64,000 bases of DNA from Steinernema hermaphroditum (lineage: Eukaryota > Nematoda > Chromadorea > Rhabditida > Steinernematidae): positions 12,834,001-12,898,000 of the forward strand of contig CM059625.1 in NCBI GenBank assembly GCA_030435675.1, read 5' to 3'. This document shows, one piece after another, positions 25,694-37,866 of this stretch. Position numbers and translations under genes: made by a program. The notes beneath the pieces were generated by a model. It was not told the origin of the DNA. It did not search any database and saw only the letters and a list, made by a program, of their open reading frames with translations. Positions within the stretch are counted from its first letter, which is position 1. The number at the start of each line of letters is the position of its first letter.

Positions 25694-28600
25694 TTACTTC
25701 TGATCGGTGTCGTCGTCGTTCATCATGCGCTCATTCATCTTCAACGTGAGTCGTTTCATCTCGTAGTGCTCCTTCTCGCGCTGAGCCTGGCGCATGCGCC
25801 ACGACTCCTCAAGGTTTTTCGGCGCTTCCATCGATACTGCCTTCAGAACAGTCTTGTTACCTTTGCCTCGTGTCAACAAAGCCATCTTCATTTTTTCAGG
25901 CTTAGCTGGCTCGGACGCATGGTAGGCGAGGCTCACTCCTGGAGGACCACTCACGTCCGCTTCTGAAATTCTTCGATAAGGCTCACGGAACGCAGAAACC
26001 ACTTACGGAAGGTAATCCGCCGCTCCAACTTCTGGATGGCCGATGGCGGGATCGTGAGGTCGGCTGCGGGTGCTTTCACACCGACGGGCGCCGTCTGAAA
26101 GGTTGGTATTTTAGCCTTGCTACCGTATTCCCGAATCAGATATGAACAGGGTGCTCTATTTAAACATTTAAACAAACAATAATATGCGATATCTTTAATT
26201 ATTGCCTGGGGTTAAGAGACCAGTGCCGCAATTCCCTTCCCTCCACTTCGCGAGCTTCCGCCTTGGTACCACTTTGAACGTATCACCTGATGTTCAGCAG
26301 AGGTTTTTGAGACTCAAGTAGTTGCACATTTAAAGTACTCATGTCGGCGAAGGCGGCCTTAGGATGAACGCATGATAAAGAAATTTCGCAAAGGAAAATT
26401 GGATTTAAGAAGGGTATTGATGGAAATAGCATTTTCATCGCGTCTCTTTTGAAAACACTGAAGAAGCTCTTCCACTGCGGGCCTACATGTAAACGCGATG
26501 AGTTACACCACTTCCCGGATAAACCAATTATAGAACCCATTTGAAATCTCTTCAGTCGCCGGCATCATTGCAACGTTTGCAAATTTGTGTGATCAATAAC
26601 ATAAGTGTGCGCCGGAGTCTGGCTTGCAGTGCAACAGCAAAAATTAGGACGCCACAACAATGCGAAAATTTAAACGCAAATTTCCCTCGTGATTATAATC
26701 AAATCACATTCGTCTCCGCCATCCGATGACGCCGCCGCACCAGTGAGTTAATTCATTCGTCGCTTGGTCCGTGAAAGTGGAAACAGCGACGTTAGCGCAG
26801 TTTGGCCACGATGACGAGCCTCGGGTGATTTATCTTGCCTTCAAACCACACGTCCGGAAGAACGCTTACCATATAGGCCTCGTTGAGCATGCGGTCCAGA
26901 TCGTTCATGAACTGCTCGTCTTCAGGTAGAATCCGACGCTGTGTGTGCACATGTACTTGCTCCTCTTCGTCGTCAACGTCACTCGAATAATCAACATCTT
27001 CGTCATCCCTAAATGTTCACTTTCATTGCTTTTGTACAGATGCTGGAATGAATTCTGTTCTCAAGGTGTCCCCTTACATGCTCCCACAATTGAACCCTGG
27101 AAATCAAACAGAGAAGACCGGCTTCTCATCCCATCATTAATAATTTAGCTTGTTGTCGTAAGGCGTTTCCCATTTCTCGTTCATTCGAAGCATGGAAGTC
27201 GCAATGGACGAATCCAAACAAACCTTTCGAGGTCTTGGTACTGATCCTGGTCTTGATCTGGCTCCTGATAGTGCTCCTTCTCTTGGTCCTGATCGGACTC
27301 CAGCTCGTCCACCTCCTCTTCTTCCTCGTCGGTCTCCTCGTCTTCGAACTCTTCTTCGTCCTCATCTTCAGTTTCCTCCTCGTCCTCGTCGTCGGATTCC
27401 AGTTCACTGTCGGCCTCGGAATCATCTTCCTCCTCCATGATATCGTTCAAGAAACGCCCGTCGTCTCCGGCAGGATGCGGTTGAAGTCCTCTCACGACCT
27501 TTTGAATCTGCAACGGTTTTCATTGAAGTGCAAACGAAGTTACTCAATAAAATATTCAAATAAGTTTCCACCAGATGCAGTGACCCATGCTCTAACGACC
27601 AAATTCAGTTTGAAACATTTTTGGTTCTCTCTTTGCCTTGTCGGAATGTCAAAAACCTTATGTCGGACGGATGCTTGATGAGCGGCATTCTTTGGGCCTA
27701 CCACTTAGACGGCTGCGACATGATCGCCGACACCAGACAAGTGCACTTATGTCCGCAACAGCTGCTCTTCTGCCAATCATCACATCATGTTTCGATAAGA
27801 ATAGGAAGACAATGTCGATTGGAGTGATATCATTGCGATTATAAGGTGTAAAGCACAAAACTGCACTTTGCTTTGAGAAAGGGGAAAACGTCTTCAAAAC
27901 TTTGGTAACCGAATAACAGCTTCAGAAGCGCTAGTGGTTACCTTGCTGCGGTATGTCCGCTCGACTTTCTCGACCATTTTACACGCTGCTTCCATGGAAT
28001 CCGGAAAGTCGTCACGATTCAACTCGTGCAACATCTCCGTGATGCAAAATTCGATTTCCAGGGGGATCTCTCCCCATTCTTCGACGTTTTTCAGCCACGC
28101 TTCCTTCTTCGCCCAATAGAAACGGTACAAGTACGGAAGGAATACGTCGAATTTTCTGCGCCGAGAGCCTTTCCGAAAGAACTCGCTGATGACACGGCTG
28201 AGTTCAGTGACAAGACGGATACGCAGAAGATTCCTGGGGTCTTCGTCGATGATATTGAAACTGATTAGTTGGTACAGCACCTGAAATAAAATCTTCCTTA
28301 TTATCTTCAAAATTATTCATACCTGCATCAGGATTTTACACTCGCAAACTTCATAGTTGTAGAGGTAGCCGAGATAAGCGATGTTGGCCATCGCCTGCTG
28401 GCTAACGGTAAGTACTCCGATCTCCAAGGCTAAACGTATCCTTTCCAAGATATTATCAAGGACTTCCTCGCAAAGCCAATCATGGTGGTCGGACAAAGCG
28501 GCAACACACTGCGCGAGTTGATTTATGTTACCAAAAGGAACGCTCGTGGGGTCCGAAAGGGCTTCGAGAGCGAAAGCTGCAAACGAAGAGTTATAGGTTT

Positions 28601-31118
28601 TCATCTTCTCTTTTGTATAACCTCCAATGTCATCGTCGGACCAGTCGATCTTCCGCAAAGTGGCCACACGATTCGCCTTCAAGTTTATCCGCTGCATAAT
28701 GAACTCTTTTTCGACGGGCAGTCGATTGTCTACGAGTTCCGCAGGCTCTTCCGGAGGGATGACTGAGTAGTAGGCGTTTTCGAGTAGAATCAACTGTCGA
28801 GGATCCTTCACTTTTTCTCGTTTCCGCTTCATCACATCGAGGAGAACCTTCGTTTTGGCGTAGCTTTCGGGTGACTTGTAAAGGAAGGAGCCGACCGACT
28901 CAATTAAACAGCAGATCAGATCGACGTTAGACTGCTTTAGTTCGAACATCAGCATACGAAGACAATTTAGCGCCTCTGCTTTTGAAATCACCCCAAATTT
29001 GATCTGAAATACAATCGTCAGATCCTTCATTATGAGATACGACAACGTACTAGTTCACCAATGAAGCGAACCACGTAGACCTTAACATCGAGACGGATCT
29101 TTTTCGTTAATTTCACGTATTCTCTGAAGAAACCAATCAGCTCTTTACAGATGTCGTTCACATATTCGGGGTAGATCTGATTGATGGTAGCAAGGAAGCG
29201 AGCGAAGAAAGGAGGCAAATCCAACCTGAAAGCGCTGCCGTTTCTAACAATTAATCTTTACTATAAAGACACCTGTCCTTCGGCGCTCCCTCGATCATAT
29301 ATATGGAAAGACGTTTTCTGTTTCTTTTGTTCTTGTAGAGCTCTAGAGCGAACTCCTGAGCTGCGCGATCGATCATTTCCCGGTTTATCGAGTTGGAAAG
29401 ACGTTCCAAAAACTCATCCATGCGCCGCCGATTCTCCTCTCCGGAAACAGCTGCGTCGGCTGCCAGGTCAGCAGTGGTCTTGTTAGGCTGAGAATCTGTG
29501 GCGTGGGACTCCTCATCAGAACAGGAGGCCTCGTCGTCGTACTGGTCATGATCGTCTTCTCCAGTTTCCTCAGTGACTTTGTTGTCATCGTGCTCGTCTT
29601 CCAGTTCCGTTAGGTCAATGTCCTCAATCTTGTCGCACAATTCCTGCACGCTCCTATACAAAAATGAGTTAAAACTTCAGAAAGAACATAACCCACTTAC
29701 GTCCCACTGTCCGAGGAACTCACGTAGTTGTCCTCTGCCTGAACGTTAATGGTTCCGGCAATACGACATAGGTCTAGCAGATTCTCATAGAAGCGGCGAG
29801 TGTCGTCATCGGGCCACAGAAGAACGCGGCCCTGATTGATGTCAGCGGAGAGCTGCACGGCAGCCTGTTCGTCCTCCTCGTCGTCACTCGGCTCTTCGGC
29901 CATCTCTGGCATGTTCACACCGATACATTCACTTAGTTCCTTGCCATTCTGGTACAGCCTCAGGAACTGGGTCCTCAGCTCCTCGAATCGAGTACGATCC
30001 TCATTGGAAGCGTCACCTAAATTTTCTTCATTATAAGCAGGCATTTGCAAGCAAAGTTACCTCTCGTCCGCTCCTGCTTCTTAATGTGGCGGTGAACCTG
30101 GTTCATTTCCACTCGCACAGTGTTCGCATGATCAATCAGTGACTTCATGTAGTCTCGGAAGAGCTGACCTATCAGTTTCCTCTGATCAGTGGTAAGTGCC
30201 GTAGCGCGAGGAAGGTCGTCATTCATCTTAGAGGGCATAACGTCGGAGAGGTCGACGATCGCGAGGGACCGACAAAGAGGAAGCAATATTCCGACGTTCA
30301 CATGTTCGGTCTTGTCAGTTACGGTAAGGAAGGAAAGCGCAGATCCGAGGAATTGAATTCCTTCTTTGCTGCAGCCGAACACTCCATTCAGAACCAATTC
30401 CGCCACGAATCTGGAAGGCATACAATCAGACGTAGTTACTTCATCTTTTATACTTTTTAAAGTGACGGGGCAAACACTTTTGGCTAAACACATACTCTTT
30501 ACAAGTGTATCGAACACAGTTGTGCGATAAATATTCAGTTGTACTTACTTATACAATTTGCACTGGAAAAGTTAATGAAAATTTTCGAGGTTCTAAGTCG
30601 ATATTTTAAAATTTTTTAAAACATACCGGATATCGACTCGCAACTTGGATGGATTCGCAATTTTGTCGCTTTTCCGAAAGGGAATATTTTTCTTGAGTTC
30701 ACAGAGAAGATTATCAGGAAAGGGCCTATATCTCGAGGCCAGAAAGACACAAACTTCGACGACACTTCCTATTTCACTGCTTTTGAACTTTGCCTCCGCT
30801 ATGCTCGCGGCGAGTTCGTCCAGGAACTTCGAGAGATTCAACTTCTGCAGTTCGGGCATAAGTGAATTCGCAGGAGTGGCTGGAGTTCCGATATTCCGAA
30901 CCTTCTTCATAAAGGCCGTCGTTTTCTTGAGCGTGGAGTCAAGCTTCCGAAGGCCATCATCGTCCAGTTTCTCCGTCTTTGTGACTTTCTAAAAAATAAG
31001 TTTTGCACGGAAGGCAACGAATGCAGCGTACCTTTGTGTTCTCCTCTTGCTGAACATGGCGCTTTTTTAGTTCGTCCAGATACTGTTGTTGTCCTTCCGA
31101 CTCATCAGCTTCGGGCAT
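25694..31118 (-). CDS. smg-3: UPF2/SMG-3 nonsense-mediated decay factor
   Basis: Twelve exons give about 1156 residues: 31032-31118, 30627-30988, 30061-30410, 29701-30016, 29273-29653, 29051-29225, 28323-29003, 27942-28280, 27224-27507, 26870-27008, 26007-26094, 25694-25962. All phases agree. Three MIF4G-like helical domains are visible. A long acidic region (EEEDDSEADSELESDDED) follows the third, then a stretch ending FMNDLDRMLNEAYM. The last two exons carry the conserved UPF1-binding tail (MALLTRGKGNK and MKRLTLKMNER). These look like a separate small gene until the 775-nt intron 26095-26869 is bridged. The protein links UPF3 at exon junctions to the UPF1 helicase in the cytoplasm. Confidence 0.93.
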
Positions 31119-31519
31119 AATACAAAAGAACTGGAAAGGCGATCATGGGTTATTCAGAGTGGGGACCAAGCGAATTAAGAAAGAAAAGCATTATCACATG
31201 AATAAAAACGCAACAATGAATGAACGCCTTTGACGCGCCTATCATACGAATGGGCGAGGTTTATTAGATACCAACGCGCCCATCGTCCGTCGGTCCATCC
31301 AAAATGCAAGAAAGTCGGGAAGATGACACGTTGCTGGAGAACTGTGGAAGCGACTCTTGTTCTATATCGAGCTGTTTTCTAAGGACCGCTTTGGGAGCTT
31401 CGGGCTCAGTGGATGCTCGACGTCAAAGTCGATCGTGTAAATCAAGGCAAGCAGCAATGATTTAATGAAACATTTCGCAATCGCAGTTTTTTCCATGACA
31501 GGATTACATGACAACAGCG

Positions 31520-31605
31520 CAAAAAAAGCGCGAAACGAAGAGTGCGAAAGAAGAAGAAGAGTGCGAAGGGAGAAGAGCGCGAAGCGAAGAGCGCGAAAAT
31601 GAATA
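31520..31605. repeat. Imperfect purine-rich tandem repeats
   Basis: Irregular repeats of the words AGAGCGCGAA, AAGAGTGCGAA and GAAGAAGAAG. The units vary in length, so this is cryptically simple sequence rather than a clean array. Confidence 0.6.
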
Positions 31606-33395
31606 CGGGGCTCGCTTCACTCGCCCGCAACCCTAAATATCTAGGCGTAGTCCTAAGTAGGAGGTAACGAAAAGGGGACGAGTGTTTGAGAAGTCCAAAA
31701 TCGTGCGACGAAGCGTGATTCGAAGAGCAAATAAGAGGTGGGAAGTCATCACGTGGCGGTGTCATGCAGTAGCATCGAGATTAGAAATTTCGCGCGTCAA
31801 ATTTGTTTGTAAATGCAAATTGCAACACGAGGTAATTTTGTTATCTCAAAGAATTTGTCAACGTAGCAACGACCCCGAAGGCTTGAGAGCATAGGAGATG
31901 AAAAATATGTTTATGGTTAGAATGTGTGAGAGAATCCCCTCTTAGCAGCACCCGATCTTCCATCTAATATTGCTTTCCGTAGAATAAATCAAGCCAACTT
32001 TAAATTATAACAAAATAGAAGATTAGTTGCTCTCGACGCTAAGATACATCCCTTTGCGGATTAAATAGGATGGATCAATGGAAAAGATCTATGTATGATA
32101 ACCTGCTGAATGCAGACGAATAAACGATAGGCATATAATAAGCTGAGCAATGGCTTCAGATTTTCGCCTGGTTTGTGTACCTTTTCTCTGCACTTCCTCT
32201 CATTGTTCCCCACTCATTAGATAGACACACACATTCCTTAATTCTTATTCATGTTCACCGAATTTCCATAGCGTTCTGAAAATGCAAATGCGCCCGCTCA
32301 CTCAAGAAACAAAGAAACCACCGATCTACTTTCACAGAAATTTTGATTGTGCCGATGAAAATGTTTGCTTTTGTTGCTATCGCGAAAGATAAAGACTATT
32401 CAAGTGATATTCGACTTATTGAATTCCTTGAAGAGTTTGGGCTGACAGCGAAAGCGTTGCCTTCGAGTTTCTTCTGTTGAATCAACGGCATTACATTATG
32501 CAACACACCTATTAGGACACAAAGGAGAGCAAGTAAGAATGAAGACGCCCACATCGATTAGTTCAGTCTCCACAAGCTAAATCGGCCACGCACTTCTGGC
32601 GCGGCGATGGAAAACAGACACAAAACATGCATGCAAAGCAAAAACTGACAAAGCAGTCCAAAAACAGGAGTATAAGCCCAGGTTTTTGCTCCGATTTTAA
32701 ATACACTGAATGTCCTTTCGCGAAATCATTAGGTTGGTGATTTGTTTTCATACGATTTTTAAGCATAATTTAGTAAATCTATCAATTTATAAGCCTGGAA
32801 GGGACACTGCAAATGTATGGCGGAAAAAGCTCCATGGACGAAAGCCGCAATCGACGTGGCACGAGATTTAGACGTCTAAACGGGCGCTTTATGTCTAGAA
32901 AGTTACCCTGCCTTCTCTGCACTCCATCGGTATTGACGTTGCAGACAGACTGTCGCTTTGTCATGGAGTGGGTGCATTTTCTTGCCACAAACATTGAACG
33001 TTAATTTTTGGAACCTCATTAACCGCTCATGTGCAAATGGCGTACTCGCAAGAGTACAATTTTTGGAACCGTTCGGTCGAAAGACCGAACACATAATTGA
33101 CTGGCTGCTGTAAGCCGTTGTCGGTGACACGGTGTTCACGTATCGCCGTGATGATGTCCGTCGTGCGTCTTTTTGAATCACGTGACGGCGACGCTGACGT
33201 TCGGAAACACCGTTTGATTGGTATGTCGACAACAGCGCCAAAAACAAGAGCGCCATTTTCGATGACCATCTGTTCTGTTAACGGTGTCGATGAGAGCTCT
33301 TGAAGCAAGCTTATGTTCACGTTGCATACGTCCTAGACCTGGGAAGCGAGCCCTGTAGTCTCATGTAAGGGAAATGGCACTCTTGTCGAACAATT

Positions 33396-33714
33396 GATTC
33401 ATATAACCACAGTTAGCAGTGGACTCTATAACTGCTAGCTAACTCCCAAACGGAAGGAGTTTAATATGTACAGTCGTGGTAACAGGTAAATTCAACATTA
33501 CTGACATTCACCGGTCCCCTAAGAGGCAGTCACTTTGAAAATCCTTACATTTACTCACGCTTACTAAAATGGGACACGGACATAGGACACAATCTCCCTC
33601 CATTTTGTGGCACGTATTCTATCATGACGTTACAACATAGACCCTGTGTGACACTGACTTTCACCAGTTAGCTAGCAGTTATAGAGTCCACTGCTAACTG
33701 TGGTTATATGAATC
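33396..33714. mobile_element. 319-bp element with perfect 49-bp terminal inverted repeats
   Basis: Bases 33396-33444 are the exact reverse complement of 33666-33714, starting GATTCATATAACCACAG. The 221-bp interior has no coding potential. The flanks read CAATT before and AATTG-like after (CCAATTAATTG), so a short target duplication is possible but not clear. It is consistent with a MITE or a foldback element. Perfect arms suggest recent insertion or gene conversion. The superfamily is unknown. Confidence 0.75.
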
Positions 33715-34324
33715 CAATTAATTGCAGGACGTCTCATAAGTACAGGATACACTCTGTCACATCGTAGTTCCTCTGAGGTCCGCGCAGGGAACGGCATCAA
33801 CGCGATGATCTCAGTAGTTTACACGGGCACTGTAGAGGCAAAGAGAGTTTCTGAATCGTGAAAAAGCGAAACGTGAAGCATAGCATGCGAAGTGGTGTGG
33901 GGAAATAATAGTCCGAGCAACTAGCGGCGAATTTTAAGTTACCAGCACTTTCATTACGTTTTCAATAATTGTATTGTAATTCGCATAGAAGCAAGAAAGT
34001 GTGTGCGGAGCCGGACGGTTTTATGTTAAAGTACATAGCGTGACAGACTCGTGTAGACCCGGTGGAGATCACTGCTCGAGATCAATTAAGATGGAGTGTA
34101 CTGTACATGCATCCACTGCGGATGTTTTTCTTGTATTTCATGTGCACTTTTGCGCAATTCTCGGTGGCCCCGTACGGCGAACCTAAGCAAGAAATGTTCC
34201 TTGTTGAATAATTGCTCACTTCTTCTAATGAGAATTGAATAGATTAGTTTATTAAATAAGTACACAACTCTTTGGTATCTTATATACACATATCACTTCT
34301 GTGTGAACTTGAGCATTTGTACAA

Positions 34325-35439
34325 TTATTTCCCGAAGTTGAAGAGGTTGGGGCGGGTCTGGAAGACGCGATACTTCTCCTTGCGCTTGAGCACGTTCTCG
34401 GTTTGCTCGATCGTCTTCAAGGGGGTGAACTGATTCACTGAAACGAATTCGGTTTTTTAGGTCACAAACGCCTCGACGTACTTGGGATGGTGCACTCGGC
34501 GTTGCGCGGAAGGTAGACGTTCATGAAGGGAACGTAGGTGGGATTCGCTCGGCTGTTGACGCTATCGTAGAGCTCGCAAGTGAACACACTACGTCCCCCG
34601 ACAAGACCGTACACGACAGCTTTGCAGTCCTGATAATGAGTGTGGTGTTAAAATCTGGATGGAGCACTGTATTACCTTGTCCTGAAGGCACAGAGCCAGG
34701 CACTGGTCCTCCGTAGTCTCATATCCCTCGGCGGCCACTTTGTAAGGCTTTCCAGGAAGGGCCAAGTCGCGGTCGGTGTATTCGACGAAGCATTTGCAGA
34801 GGCTGCACGGGTTTCCGAAGTGATCTGGAAATGTTTTCGTCAATCTCTGACAGCATAACAACATGATCAATTTTCCACTCAGGCTGGGATCATATTCGTC
34901 TTGGCGACATCACCCCCTCCAAAATCATCATCCCACTCTTGTCAGCATCCACCCCTCCAAGCGCCCCCTTAGTCGAGGATGTGCATATGGTTTACCTAGG
35001 CGAGGAGCGCTTCCGGCGCGAGAAAGTGCTTTGAACAGCAATCATTAACACTGTGATCGGACAAATTGATCGGCGAACAGTAAATCTTCTCCTGATTTGT
35101 TACAACGCCGAAAGACTGCGCACAGACGCGGGCCGGGCCATCGTAATCAATCATTTTGCCGCGACAAATTGAGTGCAATCACTTGCACAAACACATGTAT
35201 TTGTGCAGTCTGAAGAAGAAGCCCCGACTCCCATTTCATTTGGTTAATGTCACACTAAACGATAAGGTCGATCCGTCTAAATTTTGTTTTTAGCACAATG
35301 AGTGCTGCTCGTGAAAACAGTTGCGGCTTTGTCGGAGGGCTACAGTAGAATCAGAGGACTTACTCGGATGATGAGTCGCGATGGAGTAGATAGGCAAAAG
35401 AGCGACAAGAAGGAGCGCGAGCACACGACCGGAGGACAT
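34325..35439 (-). CDS. Small secreted cysteine-rich protein (PAN/apple-like)
   Basis: Four exons (35364-35439, 34676-34824, 34482-34629, 34325-34437) give 161 residues. The signal peptide is MSSGRVLALLLVALLPIYS. The mature part has NPCSLCKCF, then EDQCLALCLQDKDCKAVVYG and FTCELYD. That spacing of a C-x3-C helix, a C-KAVVY strand and a following FTCELY is what PAN/apple domains look like; this assignment is tentative. The 539-nt first intron contains a frameshifted cysteine-rich segment (about 34990-35200). Extracellular, function unknown. Confidence 0.75.
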
Positions 35440-37866
35440 GATCCAGAAGACGATCTCAATTGATTTTTTCCGTCTCTTCCTATTGCGTACCTTTTTATAA
35501 TCACTTGCATGTGGGTCACTTCACTTTTCCGTCATTTACGGAACAAAGGCCGCCGGGCGGAGAGAAGGGAGACGGGCGAAAGTGACCGTCGGTCACTTTC
35601 ACACGCCTTGGAAACAATTGTGCAACAACAGAACAACGGAAAGCACCATGACCGGAGGGGAAATGTTGAAAGAGGAAGAACCGGTTCCCAATTGCAACTA
35701 TTTGTTTTCCGAAAGGGACGAACGTATTCGTTGTTGCGAACTTTCTTTGTGCTGTTTGATTGTCGAGTCGTCAGCAGAGAGTGTCAAATCGAGAAGAGCG
35801 TAATTGATTATCGTGGCACAGAGTAAGCCTCCCTCGCATGACGTACGATCAGTTGTTCGTTGAACTTGGTTTGTGCTTTGAAACAATCGTTGAAGTAAGC
35901 AGTTCTATTGAGCAGTGCAGCAATGTAGAATTGGAGCATGCTTTCCAGGCAACTGTTTTTATTTGAGTAGAAATAAAAGCAACGGTGACCGACAGCGGAC
36001 GAGCCTATCTCTATTAGCACTTATGCACTTAAATACAAACCATGCGTTCCACCGGCTATGAATTATACATTCCTTACTTCCGTTGCTTCATTTTCATCTT
36101 CCACCCTTTCGAGAAGGTTCTTTAAGAACAGAATAAATGTGGTGAGACATGACATTTAAAATTTTTGCACAGCCAAAAGATGCCTTTACATATTTATTGA
36201 TCTGACACACGTTAAGCTCTCAATAAACAAACGAAACATGAAATGAGCTTAACAAAGCCAATGAAGGATAAAGATCCGAAAAACAATAGTCAGAATGACT
36301 GCCCTGCACATTCGTATCTTTCTTTTATTCCAACTAGGGTTGTCGAACCGAATAATTCGTGTTTTAACGAATATCGCATATTTGACTCGATTCGATATAC
36401 GAAGATTTTCGCAACCTTCATTGCCAGAGATACATAGAATACTGGCGCCATGAATCCTATCTCTGCAGACTATGTCTATCAGCTGCGATCTTCCAATCGG
36501 AAAAAGCCAAAATGACACTCAATTGTTCTTCAACGGCCACCAGCTTTTTGGAAAGAAAGAGAGGTCACCATAAAACATAGGTTGGCAAAGGTGAACCACA
36601 CTGCGCACGGAAGCACTGTTCTATGTTCAATTTTAATTACAACGAGTTGGAAAACCTCCTACCGTAGTGGTACTTAAAGAAGGCCTTAACTGGGGCTTCA
36701 AAAAGAAGAATTACAAATGATATTCTATGCAATATTCTAACTACTCGACAACCCTAATTTCAACTTATTCCAATGTAAGTAGTGGGTGCCCTAGAGGCTT
36801 TGGCACTTAGAGCCTCATATCATCGTTGAAATGGTGATTACTCTCATTATTTCTCTCTAGGGCGCTGCCAAACCAAAATATGTATCTGGATTCTTATTTT
36901 TCCTTCTCTCAACATGAGCCATTACAGACTGCAGATGGAAGAAAAGGTCGTTAAGCATGTTATAAAGAGTAATGCGGCGAAAAAAGGCGCTAATTTGACG
37001 AAAGTCCTACTGCGAATGCATTTCATTCAATGATCGTTTCCGCTTTGTGGTTGCCGTTCATAAGAAAAAAGATTCCGAAAACTTCCCACTCAAAGATCGG
37101 AGACGTTAATCACGGTGGGTTGAGAGACGGCGGCTCATTCGTAAACAAATCGCCTTCGATCACACCTTTTGGCATTTGGTGGAGTAGGTGACGGCTGGTC
37201 CAATTGACAAATGGACGAGGGTGACTTATCAATGTCGATAATCATATTTGATGGAATCAAGCAGCGACCAGGCAGCTAGCCAGCTGCTCCTCGTGCCTCC
37301 ACCTCCACAGCTTTCAACTTCGACTCATCACCATTGATCAACTCTTTGGCAAACGGACCCTTTTGTCGACCGAAGAAGAAGAGGCCAAATTGTCGATTAT
37401 GCAAATCGCTGGACAATCGCCGGAGAATCCGGGCGTGATCGGAGCTTCGTCGCTCGAATTCACAAAAAGCGGCGAATTTCGCTCCCCTTTGTTCCTTTTG
37501 CATTTTCCTTCTAAGGGTCTGAACCACTTGGGCCGCTGGTGTCCTCCCCGACGGAGACAAAAGTAGGAGGTGTTTCCCGGTCAAGTATCCCCGCTCTTCT
37601 GGCCACATTAAATGGGGAGGGGCGCATCTTCTGGGGCCAAATTTTGCCGCCGTCTTCTTAGCCTCAGTCAGCTGTTAAAACCGAGTCGTCGGGCGCTATA
37701 ATGTTTCTTCTATCGTAGGTCGTCGGACGCGGCGTCGACTACCCGCGTCCAGAGGACAATGGTTCCGTGTATTTATTCTTTCTATCCAATAAAAAACAAT
37801 TGTCCCGAAGCGTCGTTGTCCTCGGCCCTCCACCAAGAGCGCTTCAATGGTTCCACTCCATTTTAG
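35440..37866. other. Intergenic region with a hAT-like MITE
   Basis: The left part is the promoter side of the secreted-protein gene. The element at 36335-36756 is listed separately. 37270-37700 contains open frames on both strands with no recognisable protein. The N-terminal exon of the transporter probably lies in the last few hundred bases. Confidence 0.45.
36335..36756. mobile_element. hAT-like MITE, 422 bp
   Basis: The left terminus TAGGGTTGTCGA (36335-36346) and the right terminus TCGACAACCCTA (36745-36756) are perfect 12-bp inverted repeats. The flanking 8-mers are ATTCCAAC and ATTTCAAC, a 7/8 match. hAT elements make 8-bp target duplications and often have TAGGG/CAGGG ends. No transposase is encoded, so this would be a non-autonomous copy. 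Confidence 0.75.

Larger units (their letters stand above)
31119..34324. other. Gene-poor region upstream of UPF2
   Basis: No gene recognised in 3.2 kb. It contains a purine-rich repeat tract (31520-31605) and an inverted-repeat element (33396-33714), listed separately. A 97-codon minus-strand frame at 33027-33320 is open but shows no family features. Confidence 0.45.

Noticed and set aside
25694..26175. A separate small gene of about 145 residues on the minus strand
   Set aside because: The residues match the C-terminal UPF1-binding tail of UPF2, and the phases join with exon 26870-27008. It is the end of UPF2, not an independent gene.
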